A stretch of DNA of 64,000 nt, from contig JBBAUA010000011.1 in NCBI GenBank assembly GCA_040398465.1, positions 1 to 64,000 on the forward strand, given 5' to 3'. The notes below the pieces were generated by a model that was given only the letters and a program-made list of their open reading frames with translations, did not search any database and was not told the DNA's origin. Below, in pieces: positions 34,073 to 42,671 of the stretch (position 1 is its first letter; the number at the start of each line of letters is the position of its first letter). Source of the DNA: UBA7672 sp040398465. GTDB taxonomy: Bacteria; Pseudomonadota; Alphaproteobacteria; Caulobacterales; Hyphomonadaceae. A program made the position numbers and the translations under genes.

Positions 34073-36667
34073 TCAGGCGGACGCGCGATCAATCATGCCG
34101 AGAATGCTGGCGAGATCATCATCATCCAGGCTTGAGGCTGGCTGTTCGGCGCCCGCCGCGTCGAGACCTGGAGACGGGCTCGTCGTCCGCTCGACACCCT
34201 TTGCAGGCCTGCCACCCAGCACCTCCAACATCTCAGTCAGGAGCGCGATCCGGTTGACGGGTTTGGACGCGTAGCCGGACATGCCCAACTTCAGATACTT
34301 CTCTCGGTCGCCATTCATCGCATCCGCAGTGAGAGCGACAACAGGAAGCTGCGACCAGGGCGTCGTCGACTCGCGAATCCGTTTGATCGTCGTGGGTCCA
34401 TCCATCACAGGCATGTGGGCATCAAGAAGCATGACGTCGAACGTATTCGCTTCAAGCTGCTCCAGGGCTTCGAGCCCATTCTCGGCTTCCACAATCGACG
34501 CATGATGGGGCGCGAGAAGCAATCTGACGACCTTGCGGTTGAGCGGATTGTCGTCGACGACCAGAACCCTGAGATCGTCGAGGCTGGAGAAGTCTACGAC
34601 CGATGCACCGCCCTTCAACGGCATCGACACGGCCGGATCCGCAGCAGCCTGCGCGACGAAGGTGTATGTGAATGTGGAGCCGCAACCGGAGATGCTGGCG
34701 ACTGTGATGTCGCCTCCCATACGGCGTGCCAGTTTGCGGGAGATCGCGAGGCCAAGACCCGTTCCGCCAAAACGGCGGGTCGTCGATTCATCAGCCTGCG
34801 TGAAGACCTGGAAGAGCTTTCCGACAACGTCTTCATTGATGCCGATGCCGGTGTCGGCCACGCAAACTTGCATCATCCAGGCGCCGCCAGCCACCGGCTG
34901 GCAGCTTCCGGAAACGGAAACTGTCCCGGATTCCGTGAACTTGATCGCGTTCGAGACAAGGTTCGAGGCGCACTGCTGCATACGCATTGCGTCAAACGAA
35001 AGTCGCTCCGGAACCGACGCGTCGATGGCGACCTTCAATTCTATACCCTTGGCGGCGGCAGCGGCGGTGTACAGGCGCTCGACGCGGCGGATGATGTGCC
35101 GGAAATCAGTGTCCTCCGGCGAAAGGTCCACCTTGCCTGCCTCGATCTTCGAAAGATCGAGCACATCATTTAGCATTGCGACGAGGTTGTTCCCGGAGTC
35201 ACGGATCGTTTCAACGAGGGGACGCGCCTCGGGGCTCAGGTTCTGCGACTCCAGGACTTGAGCCATGCCCAGCACGCCATTCAGCGGCGTACGGATTTCA
35301 TGGCTCATGTTCGCGAGAAAAGCTGACTTGGCGCGGCTCGCCGCTTCAGCAGCATCCAGCGCGTCGGCAAGCGCCGCCTCGTTCGCGGTCCTGCGCAGGA
35401 GATACAGGCGCATCATCAGAAGACCTAGCACTGCCAGCAGTGTAAAGACGGCGGCGATCGCCATGGCCAGATTTTCAAAGGTCTTGATCGACGTGACGCT
35501 GTCGCTCGAAAAAAAGTCCGAGTTCGGCCGCCCCGCCCACAAGACCCAGTCGCCCTGCGCGTCCAGAGCAGCCATCGGTGCAAGATCACCCTGCGTATCG
35601 ACCTCGCCCAGCTTGATGGCCGCCGAGTACAAGAGGTCTCGAGAGGGGCGACCCCCGATCAAGTCATTGCGGAACACCCGCTCGACGCCTCGATTGGGTG
35701 ACAGCGCGTTGAAGCCATGAGCGGTGTTCAACAACCCCGCATTGCTCTCCGGCAGATAGCCGACCAGTGCGCCAGTACGCACAATCGCCGATACTGCGCC
35801 GTGCAGTGCGCCGTCTACGCCATAGAATGGCACAGACAGAATGATCCCGGACCTGTCTTCATCCCTGCGCGTATGGATGAAAACCGTGTTGTCGCAGGTA
35901 ATCATTTCCGCGGTGGAGATCATCGGCCGGTCAAGGCCGACAAATGCTGCGTCGGTCGGATAGTTTTGGCGCAGCCAGGTCATCTGGTTGCGCAACGCGC
36001 GGTACTCGAAGATTTCGACCTCTGGATCGTCCTCCTCGCGCTTCGCTTCGGCAAGCTCACCCCGCTCCCGGGCGCGTGCGGCTGCGTTCACGATCAGCTC
36101 GTCGAACGCCAGGATCGGTTCATGCGAAGCCTCCGGGCGATCTGGATCTATGTCAGCCGGGACAATGTAGACTTCGGAGACATCCACATTGCTCTTGAGA
36201 TTGTTGTAGAGCTGCTGGATCGCCGCCTCTGAATCCGCGTCAATTGCTGAACCTTTACCGGCAATCCTCCGAACGCCGGGAAGGAGGGTGATCGTGCGCA
36301 AGCCCTGCTGGATCAGGTGCAGTTTCTCGGCGACCTCGCGCGCCGCGCGCTCCGCTTCCAGCTGCGATTCAATGCGATAGTGAGCGAGCGCTTCGGCCAT
36401 GTCGCTGTTGGACTTGTTTGAAATCAGCGCGAAGAGGGCGGCGCTGGTAAGACCAACGATCGCAACGCAGAGCAGCAGGCCAGGCGAAACCAGTTTGCCC
36501 GCACTCCCCGCGGCGGAGGCGAGCCGCGCCATCGCGTTGCCGAGGTCAGACTTTCCGGTTCGAGCTGAAGGCGCCTGCGACGCGTCGCTCCTGTCCGCAG
36601 CCACCCCCGGTCTCACACCAGGCGCCCGGTGGTGATCGGGCGAACTCGGCCCGGCCGTGCCATCCAT
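34073..36667 (-). CDS. Membrane hybrid histidine kinase with receiver domain
   Basis: An 864-aa protein. A helix near 60-82 and another near 400-425 flank an approximately 310-residue periplasmic sensor region with no family that I can assign. Then comes the HisKA box ANMSHEIRTPLNGVLGM (His456), the HATPase with NLVSNAIKFTESG, VADTGIGI and FGGTGLGLAISRKLARRMGG. A receiver (about 695-815) has DDNPLNRKVV, acceptor Asp749 in LLDAHMPVMDG, and LTADAM/KPV. The last 50 residues are acidic (SSLDDDDLASIL) and may replace a phosphotransfer domain. It is an orphan, with no adjacent regulator. Confidence 0.92.
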   Translation of the reverse strand: MDGTAGPSSPDHHRAPGVRPGVAADRSDASQAPSARTGKSDLGNAMARLASAAGSAGKLVSPGLLLCVAIVGLTSAALFALISNKSNSDMAEALAHYRIESQLEAERAAREVAEKLHLIQQGLRTITLLPGVRRIAGKGSAIDADSEAAIQQLYNNLKSNVDVSEVYIVPADIDPDRPEASHEPILAFDELIVNAAARARERGELAEAKREEDDPEVEIFEYRALRNQMTWLRQNYPTDAAFVGLDRPMISTAEMITCDNTVFIHTRRDEDRSGIILSVPFYGVDGALHGAVSAIVRTGALVGYLPESNAGLLNTAHGFNALSPNRGVERVFRNDLIGGRPSRDLLYSAAIKLGEVDTQGDLAPMAALDAQGDWVLWAGRPNSDFFSSDSVTSIKTFENLAMAIAAVFTLLAVLGLLMMRLYLLRRTANEAALADALDAAEAASRAKSAFLANMSHEIRTPLNGVLGMAQVLESQNLSPEARPLVETIRDSGNNLVAMLNDVLDLSKIEAGKVDLSPEDTDFRHIIRRVERLYTAAAAAKGIELKVAIDASVPERLSFDAMRMQQCASNLVSNAIKFTESGTVSVSGSCQPVAGGAWMMQVCVADTGIGINEDVVGKLFQVFTQADESTTRRFGGTGLGLAISRKLARRMGGDITVASISGCGSTFTYTFVAQAAADPAVSMPLKGGASVVDFSSLDDLRVLVVDDNPLNRKVVRLLLAPHHASIVEAENGLEALEQLEANTFDVMLLDAHMPVMDGPTTIKRIRESTTPWSQLPVVALTADAMNGDREKYLKLGMSGYASKPVNRIALLTEMLEVLGGRPAKGVERTTSPSPGLDAAGAEQPASSLDDDDLASILGMIDRASA

Positions 36668-36894
36668 GTCGCAATACCCGAGGAGCTAACCAGGAACAGG
36701 GGTGCACACTGAACTCAAAAAGAGAAAATCGCATTAACTGCTGGGCCACTGATTCATTGTGCATTTCGCCGGCGAAAGCCGCAAATACGCTACCCGCATT
36801 AGGTTCTGGCATGTGCCGCGATTGGAGCAGGCGCGACTTTTGATTCAGCTGGGCGACTGACACTGTCGGGCGTCCGGAAAAAACCGAGATGTCG

Positions 36895-37426
36895 CTACTG
36901 CGCGTCCTCTTCCAGCATAAACATGTAGGTCGCCTCCTCCATCAGCGCTGCGATCTCCACGATCGTAAAAGCCGTTTCGATGGCCCAGGTCTCATCCGGG
37001 ATTCCTGCGGTCGTCATCTTCGCCTTCAGCTTGGCGTGGAACGCAGCGTCGTCACGCCAGTCGGGATTCCCAATCGCCTCGAACTCGTCGTCCGTGAAAC
37101 CTTCGTAGGCGTCCAGCACGGCGCTGATCGCAGCTTCGCTCACATCGGCGAACAGCAACTCCTCGCTCAGATAATCGATCGCCGAGCCCAGCTGGCCGAG
37201 TTCGGCGGCGACCTCCGCCTGGTCCGCGCTATAGCTGTACCTTGCATCGCAACGCGCCGTAGCGGCCTCGACGGCCTGCTTCGACTTTGCGAGTTCCTCC
37301 GCGCCAAGGTCGCCGTAAAGCAAGGCCTCCGCCACAAGCTCGTAGCTATCGACAAGCTCGTTGTAGACGCAGTCCATGCCGTCATCGTCGGCGTCCTGCG
37401 CATGCGCCACGGCGGCCAGCGCCAGG
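36895..37426 (-). CDS. Secreted hypothetical protein, N-terminus lost in a gap
   Basis: About 177 residues are visible. They begin with the end of a signal peptide (LALAAVAHAQ-DADDDG) where the 100-N gap cuts in. The mature protein is acidic and helical (DCVYNELVDSYELVAEALLYGDLGAEELAKSK, two cysteines near 20 and 57 of the visible part). No family recognised. The stop is at 36895. Composition matches the host. Confidence 0.65.
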
Positions 37427-37526
37427 NNNNNNNNNNNNNNNNNNNNNNNNNNNNNNNNNNNNNNNNNNNNNNNNNNNNNNNNNNNNNNNNNNNNNNNNNN
37501 NNNNNNNNNNNNNNNNNNNNNNNNNN
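37427..37526. other. 100-N scaffold gap
   Basis: A run of 100 N of unknown real length. Unlike the first gap, the flanks do not share a repeat, so sequence may be missing. It removes the start of the secreted protein at 36895. Confidence 0.95.
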
Positions 37527-37739
37527 ACCCGCCCGTCACAACCCGGCGCAAACGCTAGCTCCGCCCCTTCCCCAAGGCCAGCGTCCGCCGCCGCCCCACT
37601 GTCAAAAAGATCAACTTAGCGTCAGGCGACATCCGGCCGCCCCTCTTTGCCGCGTATGCCTCTGGACGATCCACCTCGGGAGTGCCCACTTCTCGCCAAA
37701 CGCCGCAGCCAAGTCGCGGCCTCCCAACGGAGTTACCTC

Positions 37740-38351
37740 ATGCGTTCGATGTTCGCCGCCCTTGCCGCCGCCACCCTGCTCGCCGCCCCTGCCTTCGCGC
37801 AGGACCAGGCCCCCGCCGGCCAGTATGTGGTCGACAAGACCCATGCCTCCATCGTCTGGAAGGGGCTCCACCAGGGTCTCGCGTGGTATCCGGGCCGCTT
37901 CACCAGCTTCGACATCCAGCTGACCTTCGACCCCGCCGACGTCACCAAGTCGAAAGTCACGGCCACGATCGACCCCAAGTCGATCGAGACCGACTTCGCC
38001 AAGACGCGCCCGGCCGGCAACACAACCGACTTCAACGGCGAACTCGCCACCGGCGAGCGCTTCTTAAACGCCGGAAAGTTCCCGCAGATCACCTTCACCT
38101 CCACCGCCGTCACCAAGACAGGAGAGAAGAACGGCAAGATGACCGGCAACCTCACCTTCCTTGGCGTCACAAAGCCGGTGACCCTCGACGTGACCTACAT
38201 CGGCAACCGTAACGACCCGCGCTCGAAGAAGCACAAGGTCGGCTTCCAGGCCGTCGGCACGATCAACAAGACCCAGTGGGGCATGGCCGCCGGCGGTCCC
38301 ATCGCCGACAACGTCCAGATCGAGATCAACGCCGAACTGGTCCAGAAGTAG
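37740..38351 (+). CDS. YceI-family periplasmic protein
   Basis: A 203-aa exported protein with signal MRSMFAALAAATLLAAPAFA-Q. The YceI lipocalin-like barrel begins YVVDKTHASIVWKGLHQGL and continues with TATIDPKSIETDF, LNAGKFPQITFTSTAV, NLTFLGVTKPVTLDV and KTQWGM. YceI proteins bind polyisoprenoid lipids such as quinone precursors. It is the first of three YceI-domain genes in tandem (37740-40516). The ATG has a GGAGTT motif upstream. Confidence 0.92.
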   Translation: MRSMFAALAAATLLAAPAFAQDQAPAGQYVVDKTHASIVWKGLHQGLAWYPGRFTSFDIQLTFDPADVTKSKVTATIDPKSIETDFAKTRPAGNTTDFNGELATGERFLNAGKFPQITFTSTAVTKTGEKNGKMTGNLTFLGVTKPVTLDVTYIGNRNDPRSKKHKVGFQAVGTINKTQWGMAAGGPIADNVQIEINAELVQK

Positions 38352-38503
38352 AAGCGCTGCGAGCCCGTCTTCGTCCTTGGAAGCACCCGACCGGTGCGGC
38401 TCAAGAGATGATGGCGGGCTCTTTCTCCCGCGCGACCCGACAAATCCTCGCGCGCATGCATCGCGGACCTGCGTATAAGGAGAGATCAGTTCGGGAGCGC
38501 CGC

Positions 38504-39115
38504 ATGCGCCTGCTTACTCTCTTACTTCCCCTCGCCCTGACCGCCTGCGCCTTCACAGCCGAGCGATCGCCCCAGACCCTTCGCGCCCTGCCCGCCGGCG
38601 CCTACCAGCTCGAGAAGCCGCACGCCTCGCTCACCTTTCGCGTGAAGCACCTCGGCCTCTCCTGGTACACGGCCCGCTTCGCCGACTTCGACGCCACACT
38701 CGACTTCGACCCGGCCAACCCCACCGCCGCGAAGCTCAACGCCATCATCAACCCGATGAGCGTCCGCACCGACCACCCCACAGACGCCGAATGGGACAAG
38801 CGCATCGGCGAAGACCTCATGGAGGGAGCGGAATTCCCCCAGCTCGTCTTCACCTCCACGAAGATCGAGACCACCGGCCAGTTCACCGGCCGCGTCACCG
38901 GCGACCTCGCCTTCATGGGCGTCACCAAGCCCGTCACGCTCGACGTCGCCTACAATGGCGGCATGGATCGCGCCGCCCTCTACCAGGGCCGCGCCGCCGT
39001 CGGCTTCTCGGCAAAGGGAAAGCTCAACCGCTCCGACTTCGGCCTGACACGCTACGCCTCCTTCGTCGGAGACGAGGTCGAGATCGTCATCGAGGCCGAG
39101 TTCACCCGGCGCTAG
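38504..39115 (+). CDS. YceI-family lipoprotein-like protein
   Basis: A 203-aa second YceI copy, only moderately similar to the first (AGAYQLEKPHASLTFRVKHLGLSWYTARFADFDATLDFD, NAIINPMSVRTDHP, TGDLAFMGVTKPVTLDV). The N-terminus MRLLTLLLPLALTAC has a lipobox (Cys15), so it is probably anchored to the membrane rather than free. The 152-bp gap after the first copy leaves room for its own promoter. The retained residues of the YceI cavity suggest lipid binding. Confidence 0.9.
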   Translation: MRLLTLLLPLALTACAFTAERSPQTLRALPAGAYQLEKPHASLTFRVKHLGLSWYTARFADFDATLDFDPANPTAAKLNAIINPMSVRTDHPTDAEWDKRIGEDLMEGAEFPQLVFTSTKIETTGQFTGRVTGDLAFMGVTKPVTLDVAYNGGMDRAALYQGRAAVGFSAKGKLNRSDFGLTRYASFVGDEVEIVIEAEFTRR

Positions 39116-39244
39116 CCGCCCATCACTCTTCTCTACCGGGATCGACGGCCTCGGGTCCGGTCGCCCTCGATTGCGATGGCTTCAACCCACCCCACCTTCC
39201 GTGACATACAACCTCGAGCACCATTGCCGCGCAGAGCACCCGCC

Positions 39245-40516
39245 ATGATCACCGAAGGCCCCGCCTCACCCCAGCAACAGCGCTACACCGCCGTCGCCAT
39301 CGCGCTCCACTGGATCATCGCCTTGTCCATCATCGGCCTCATCGCCGTCGGCTGGCTGATGGAGGAGATGGACCCCGGCCCCGACTACTTCGCCATCGTC
39401 CAGCTCCATAAATCCTTCGGCATCACCATCCTGCTGCTCTCGGTGGCGCGCATCATCTGGCGCCTGATGAACCCGCCGCCGCCCGAGCCGCCCATGCCCG
39501 GCTGGCAGAAATTCGCCGCCAGCGCCGTCCACGTCCTCTTCTATGTGCTCATCATCGCCATGCCGCTCACCGGCTGGATCATGGCGTCCGCATCGTCCGA
39601 CGCACCCACCCGCTATTTCGGCCTCGTCGATATCCGCCTGCCCGGCATCCCGGCGCTCGACCTCGCCACGCGTGAAGGTCTCGAGGAAGGCTTCGAGCAG
39701 GTCCACGGCAATCTCGCCTGGGTCATCATCGGTCTTCTTGTCCTGCACGTCGCCGGCGCGCTGAAGCATCAGTTCGTCGACAAGGACGGCCTGCTCGCCC
39801 GCATGGCGCCGGGCCTCTTCGGCCGTACGGCCGGCCCTCCCGACAATGGACAGGGCCACATCTGGGCCTTCGGCGCCGCCGCGCTGATCTTCGCAGCCAT
39901 CGCAGGCTTCTCTCTTTTCTCGGCGCGCCCCAACGAGGCCATTGCCGCCACCGTGACCGAAGAAGAGCAGCAGTCCGCCTCCACCGCGCCCGCATGGACC
40001 GTGGATTATGGGAAGAGCTCGCTAAAGTTCCGCGCCGGCTACCAGGGCGACGCCTTCGAAGGCACGTTCCCTGACTGGACCGCGCAGATCCAGCTCGACA
40101 CCGCGGCCGCGCCGAACCCCGACACGCCTATCGACGGCTACATCCGCGTGGCCATCCCCATGGCCAGGGTCTCCACCGGCGAGCCCTATTTCGACGAGAG
40201 CGTCACGCAGGGCGACTGGTTCGACGTCAGCAAGCACCCCGAAGCCGTCTTCGAAGTCACCGGCGGCGTCTACAAGCTTAGCGATACTCAATATGAAGCC
40301 ACCGGCGTGCTGAAGTTGAAGGGCGTCGACCACCCGGTCCGCCTCCCGTTTACACTCACCCTCGATGGCGACACCGCCATCGCGCGCGGCGAGGTCACGC
40401 TCCAGCGCCTCGCCCTCAATGTCGGCGCCGGCACGCCCGCCGAAGCGAAGGGCGACGCCGAATGGGTCGCCAACGACGTCGCCATCGTGATCGACGTCAC
40501 CGCGACGCGGCAGTGA
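39245..40516 (+). CDS. Cytochrome b561 fused to a YceI domain
   Basis: A 423-aa two-part protein. Residues about 1-185 form a cytochrome b561 with four membrane helices. Candidate haem histidines are in IALHWIIALSII, QLHKSFGITILLL, SAVHVLFYVLI and EQVHGNLAWV/LVLHVAGALKH. After a linker and a further helix near 205-225 (ALIFAAIAGFSLF), residues about 245-423 are a periplasmic YceI domain (VDYGKSSLKFRAGYQGDAFEGTFP, GDWFDVSKHPEAVFEV). The fusion suggests electron transfer between membrane quinones or haem and the isoprenoid held by YceI. The start at 39245 is the first ATG giving the N-terminal helix. Confidence 0.9.
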   Translation: MITEGPASPQQQRYTAVAIALHWIIALSIIGLIAVGWLMEEMDPGPDYFAIVQLHKSFGITILLLSVARIIWRLMNPPPPEPPMPGWQKFAASAVHVLFYVLIIAMPLTGWIMASASSDAPTRYFGLVDIRLPGIPALDLATREGLEEGFEQVHGNLAWVIIGLLVLHVAGALKHQFVDKDGLLARMAPGLFGRTAGPPDNGQGHIWAFGAAALIFAAIAGFSLFSARPNEAIAATVTEEEQQSASTAPAWTVDYGKSSLKFRAGYQGDAFEGTFPDWTAQIQLDTAAAPNPDTPIDGYIRVAIPMARVSTGEPYFDESVTQGDWFDVSKHPEAVFEVTGGVYKLSDTQYEATGVLKLKGVDHPVRLPFTLTLDGDTAIARGEVTLQRLALNVGAGTPAEAKGDAEWVANDVAIVIDVTATRQ

Positions 40517-40555
40517 GCGCATCCGCACTCACGCGGCGCCTCGAAGCACGCCCTC

Positions 40556-40664
40556 CTCCTTCGAGACGCCGCTTCGCGGCTCCTCAGGATGAGGGCTCAT
40601 CAACACTCACGTTGGCAGCGAGCGCCCTCATCCTGAGGAGGCCGAAGGCCATCTCGAACGACGA
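40556..40664. repeat. Inverted pair of REP-like intergenic elements
   Basis: Two copies of a palindromic repeat lie head to head. Left copy (about 40556-40596): CTTCGAGACGCCGCTTCGCGG then CTCCTCAGGATGAGG. Right copy (about 40620-40664), on the opposite strand: CCCTCATCCTGAGGAG, a variable stem, TCTCGAA. Elements with this CTCATCCTGAGGAG core recur between genes in many alphaproteobacteria. They follow the cytochrome b561-YceI gene and may end its transcript. Confidence 0.7.
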
Positions 40665-40765
40665 GAGCGCGCTCACCGACGTCCGCGATTCGTCCTCGCG
40701 ACTCGTCTCGACACCTCATCGCGACTCCAAATCGGCGCCTCGCACGGCTCTTCATCCACAAAAAA

Positions 40766-40809
40766 CTGTGACCATCAGGTCACAGCGCGGTGTCGAAATC
40801 ACACCGCGC
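40766..40809. repeat. Two abutting perfect inverted repeats upstream of tsaC
   Basis: CTGTGACC-ATCA-GGTCACAG (40766-40785) is immediately followed, sharing one base, by GCGCGGTGT-CGAAATC-ACACCGCGC (40785-40809). Both have perfect arms (8 and 9 bp). They lie 96-139 bp before the Sua5-type gene. The 388-bp region holding them contains no credible reading frame. An operator pair, or a leader RNA with two hairpins, would fit. Confidence 0.5.
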
Positions 40810-40904
40810 GAGTCCCTCAGCGCGACCCTCGCACGACCTCTCTCGGCGCCTCGCGATGACCTTCGCGGGCGCCGCATCTCGCTTGTCCGCGGAGTCGAAA
40901 CTCG

Positions 40905-41897
40905 ATGAACTCCGATTCACATAATGCCTCTCGCGGTCCCGCGCGCATCGTGGGCGTGGACGCCTCATCACTCGACGAAGCAGCCCGCATCCTCCTCGCT
41001 GGAGGGCTCGTCGCGGTGCCCACCGAGACCGTCTATGGCATCGCCGCCGATGCCACGAATGGCGCCGCCGTCGCCGCGATCTTCACAGCGAAGGGACGCC
41101 CCTCCTTCAACCCGCTCATCTGTCATGTCGCGAGCGTTGCGATGGCCGAGTCACTCGCGGACTTCACGCCGCTCGCGCGCCGCCTCGCGGAGCGCTTCTG
41201 GCCAGGCCCGCTCACCCTCGTGCTGCCGCGCAAGCCAGACTGCCCCGTGCACGATCTCGCCACCGCGGGCCTCCCTTCGATCGGCCTCCGCATTCCACAA
41301 CACATTGCAACACTTGAAATTATTTCGCGCGTCGGCCGCCCTCTTGCTGCTCCCTCAGCTAATCCGTCAGAGCAGTTGAGCCCCACCACAGCGGCGCATG
41401 TGGCCACCGGACTCGGCCCTCACATCGACCTCATCGTTGACGGCGGCGCAGCGATTGCGGGTGTTGAATCGACCATCATCGCGCCCGGTGAATCGCACGC
41501 CGTTATGCTCCGTCCAGGCGCCATCGCGCGCTCCGATATCGAGTTGCTCACAGGCCCGCTGAGGTCGCCCGAGGCCTCCGACGGCATCCTCGCGCCGGGC
41601 ATGATGAAGCGTCACTACGCACCCCGCGCGCGTCTCCGCATGGACGCCTCGCATGCCGAGTCAGGCGAGGCCTTCCTCGCCTTCGGGTCGCCGCCTCCGG
41701 GCGTTTTACCTTCGCTCAACCTTTCGATTCGCGGTGACCTCATCGAGGCCGCGTCGAACCTCTTCGCGATGCTGCGCACGCTCGATGAGTCACACGCGAT
41801 GATCGCGGTTCAGACGATTCCGGAGGCGGGACTTGGCGAGGCGATCAATGATCGCTTGCGAAGAGGCACTCTACTCTCGCGCGAGTCTGGTGTATGA
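40905..41897 (+). CDS. tsaC: L-threonylcarbamoyladenylate synthase, Sua5 type
   Basis: Makes threonylcarbamoyl-AMP for t6A37 in ANN-decoding tRNAs. The 330-aa protein has the YrdC domain (LLAGGLVAVPTETVYGIAADATNG, AKGRPSFNPLICHV, WPGPLTLVLPR, GLRIPQHI, APSANPSEQLSPTTA). The linker SPGMKYRHYAP-like sequence (GILAPGMMKRHYAPRARL) and a C-terminal Sua5 domain follow. The frame is unusually rich in GANTC, TCG and CTC triplets compared with neighbours, so it may have a different history. The ATG at 40905 follows GGAGTC. It is followed by a 27-residue microprotein. Confidence 0.92.
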   Translation: MNSDSHNASRGPARIVGVDASSLDEAARILLAGGLVAVPTETVYGIAADATNGAAVAAIFTAKGRPSFNPLICHVASVAMAESLADFTPLARRLAERFWPGPLTLVLPRKPDCPVHDLATAGLPSIGLRIPQHIATLEIISRVGRPLAAPSANPSEQLSPTTAAHVATGLGPHIDLIVDGGAAIAGVESTIIAPGESHAVMLRPGAIARSDIELLTGPLRSPEASDGILAPGMMKRHYAPRARLRMDASHAESGEAFLAFGSPPPGVLPSLNLSIRGDLIEAASNLFAMLRTLDESHAMIAVQTIPEAGLGEAINDRLRRGTLLSRESGV

Positions 41898-41997
41898 CAG
41901 ATTCGTTGAGTCGGCGCCGATCGGAGACGGCTCAGCATCGATGGGTGTCTGCTCGCTAGCGGGCGGCGCCTGAGGGACCACTCAAGGAGACTCATCC

Positions 41998-42081
41998 ATG
42001 GCCATGGCCAAAAAAGCTGCGAAGAAGCCGGCGAAAGCCGCCGCCAAAAAACCGGCGAAAGCTGCTAAGAAGAAGAAGTAG
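41998..42081 (+). CDS. 27-residue Lys/Ala-rich microprotein
   Basis: The frame reads MAMAKKAAKKPAKAAAKK and ends PAKAAKKKK with a TAG stop. An AAGGAG Shine-Dalgarno sequence sits 8 nt before the ATG, which makes translation credible. More than a third of residues are lysine and the rest mostly Ala/Pro, like the repeats of histone H1-like and AlgP-type tails. It could be a nucleic-acid or polyphosphate-binding peptide. It is followed by two inverted repeats that may end the transcript. Confidence 0.65.
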   Translation: MAMAKKAAKKPAKAAAKKPAKAAKKKK

Positions 42082-42097
42082 TAGCTAAGCTCTTCGC

Positions 42098-42143
42098 ATT
42101 GGGCAGCCAGTCCTTGGCCAGCGCCTCTCAGAGGCCGCCCAAT
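42098..42143. repeat. Terminator-like inverted repeat after the microprotein gene
   Basis: ATTGGGC (42098-42104) pairs with GCCCAAT (42137-42143), enclosing GCCTCT-C-AGAGGC. There is no T-run, so a Rho-independent terminator is not certain. Confidence 0.4.
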
Positions 42144-42164
42144 TCCCAGAGACTAGTGTATTCC

Positions 42165-42196
42165 TCGTGCCCGTCCGGTCATCCGGGCGGGCACGA
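42165..42196. repeat. 14-bp hairpin
   Basis: TCGTGCCCGTCCGG (42165-42178), loop TCAT, CCGGGCGGGCACGA (42183-42196): 14 pairs with one G-U. Such CCCG-rich hairpins recur in alphaproteobacterial intergenic DNA. Confidence 0.55.
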
Positions 42197-42273
42197 ACAC
42201 ATTTGGGGCCACGCTTGGCGCGTCTTCGGACCCAGCGGCCCCTCTGATCAAGTCCTCACGCAGTCGATAGCCC

Positions 42274-42422
42274 CCCCCTCCATCACGCCGCTTCGCGGCG
42301 CGCCGCCTCCCCCACTTGCGTTGCAAGTGAGGGAGGCAAGCGCCAGCGCCTCTTGCCTCCACCAGTCGCCACGCGACTGGGGGAGGTGGCATGCGCGCCC
42401 TTCGCGCGCATGACGGAGGGGG
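42274..42422. repeat. Multi-hairpin intergenic element
   Basis: An outer arm CCCCCTCC (42274-42281) pairs with GGAGGGGG (42415-42422) and encloses at least four perfect hairpins: CGCCGC/GCGGCG (42286-42300), CACTTGC/GCAAGTG within CCTCCC/GGGAGG (42306-42336), CCAGTCGC/GCGACTGG within CCTCC/GGAGG (42356-42386) and ATGCGCGC/GCGCGCAT (42391-42411). It has the architecture of a palindromic mobile or REP-derived repeat. The following 42423-42671 contains nothing that I recognise. Confidence 0.6.
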
Positions 42423-42671
42423 TCTCGAGACGCCTCACCATTCCCGCCACAGCGCCAAGCTTGGGGGAAAGCCGTTGTTCGCGTTTGAGGGAAACTGAGC
42501 GGCAAACTCCAACGCGATCAATCACTTCCGCCGGGAACTTTGGGGAAATGCTGGCGCCAAATCGGCGGGCGTATTTGCGGCCTTGTAATCGCGCCCATGA
42601 CCGTCGAGCAAAGCGACGACGCATATGAAACAGGCTAGACCCATGAGTGGGCCTGGCCTGTCCATGCATTT

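Noticed and set aside
40766..40785. CRP/FNR-type operator
   Set aside because: The TGTGA/TCACA halves are 8 bp apart instead of 6.
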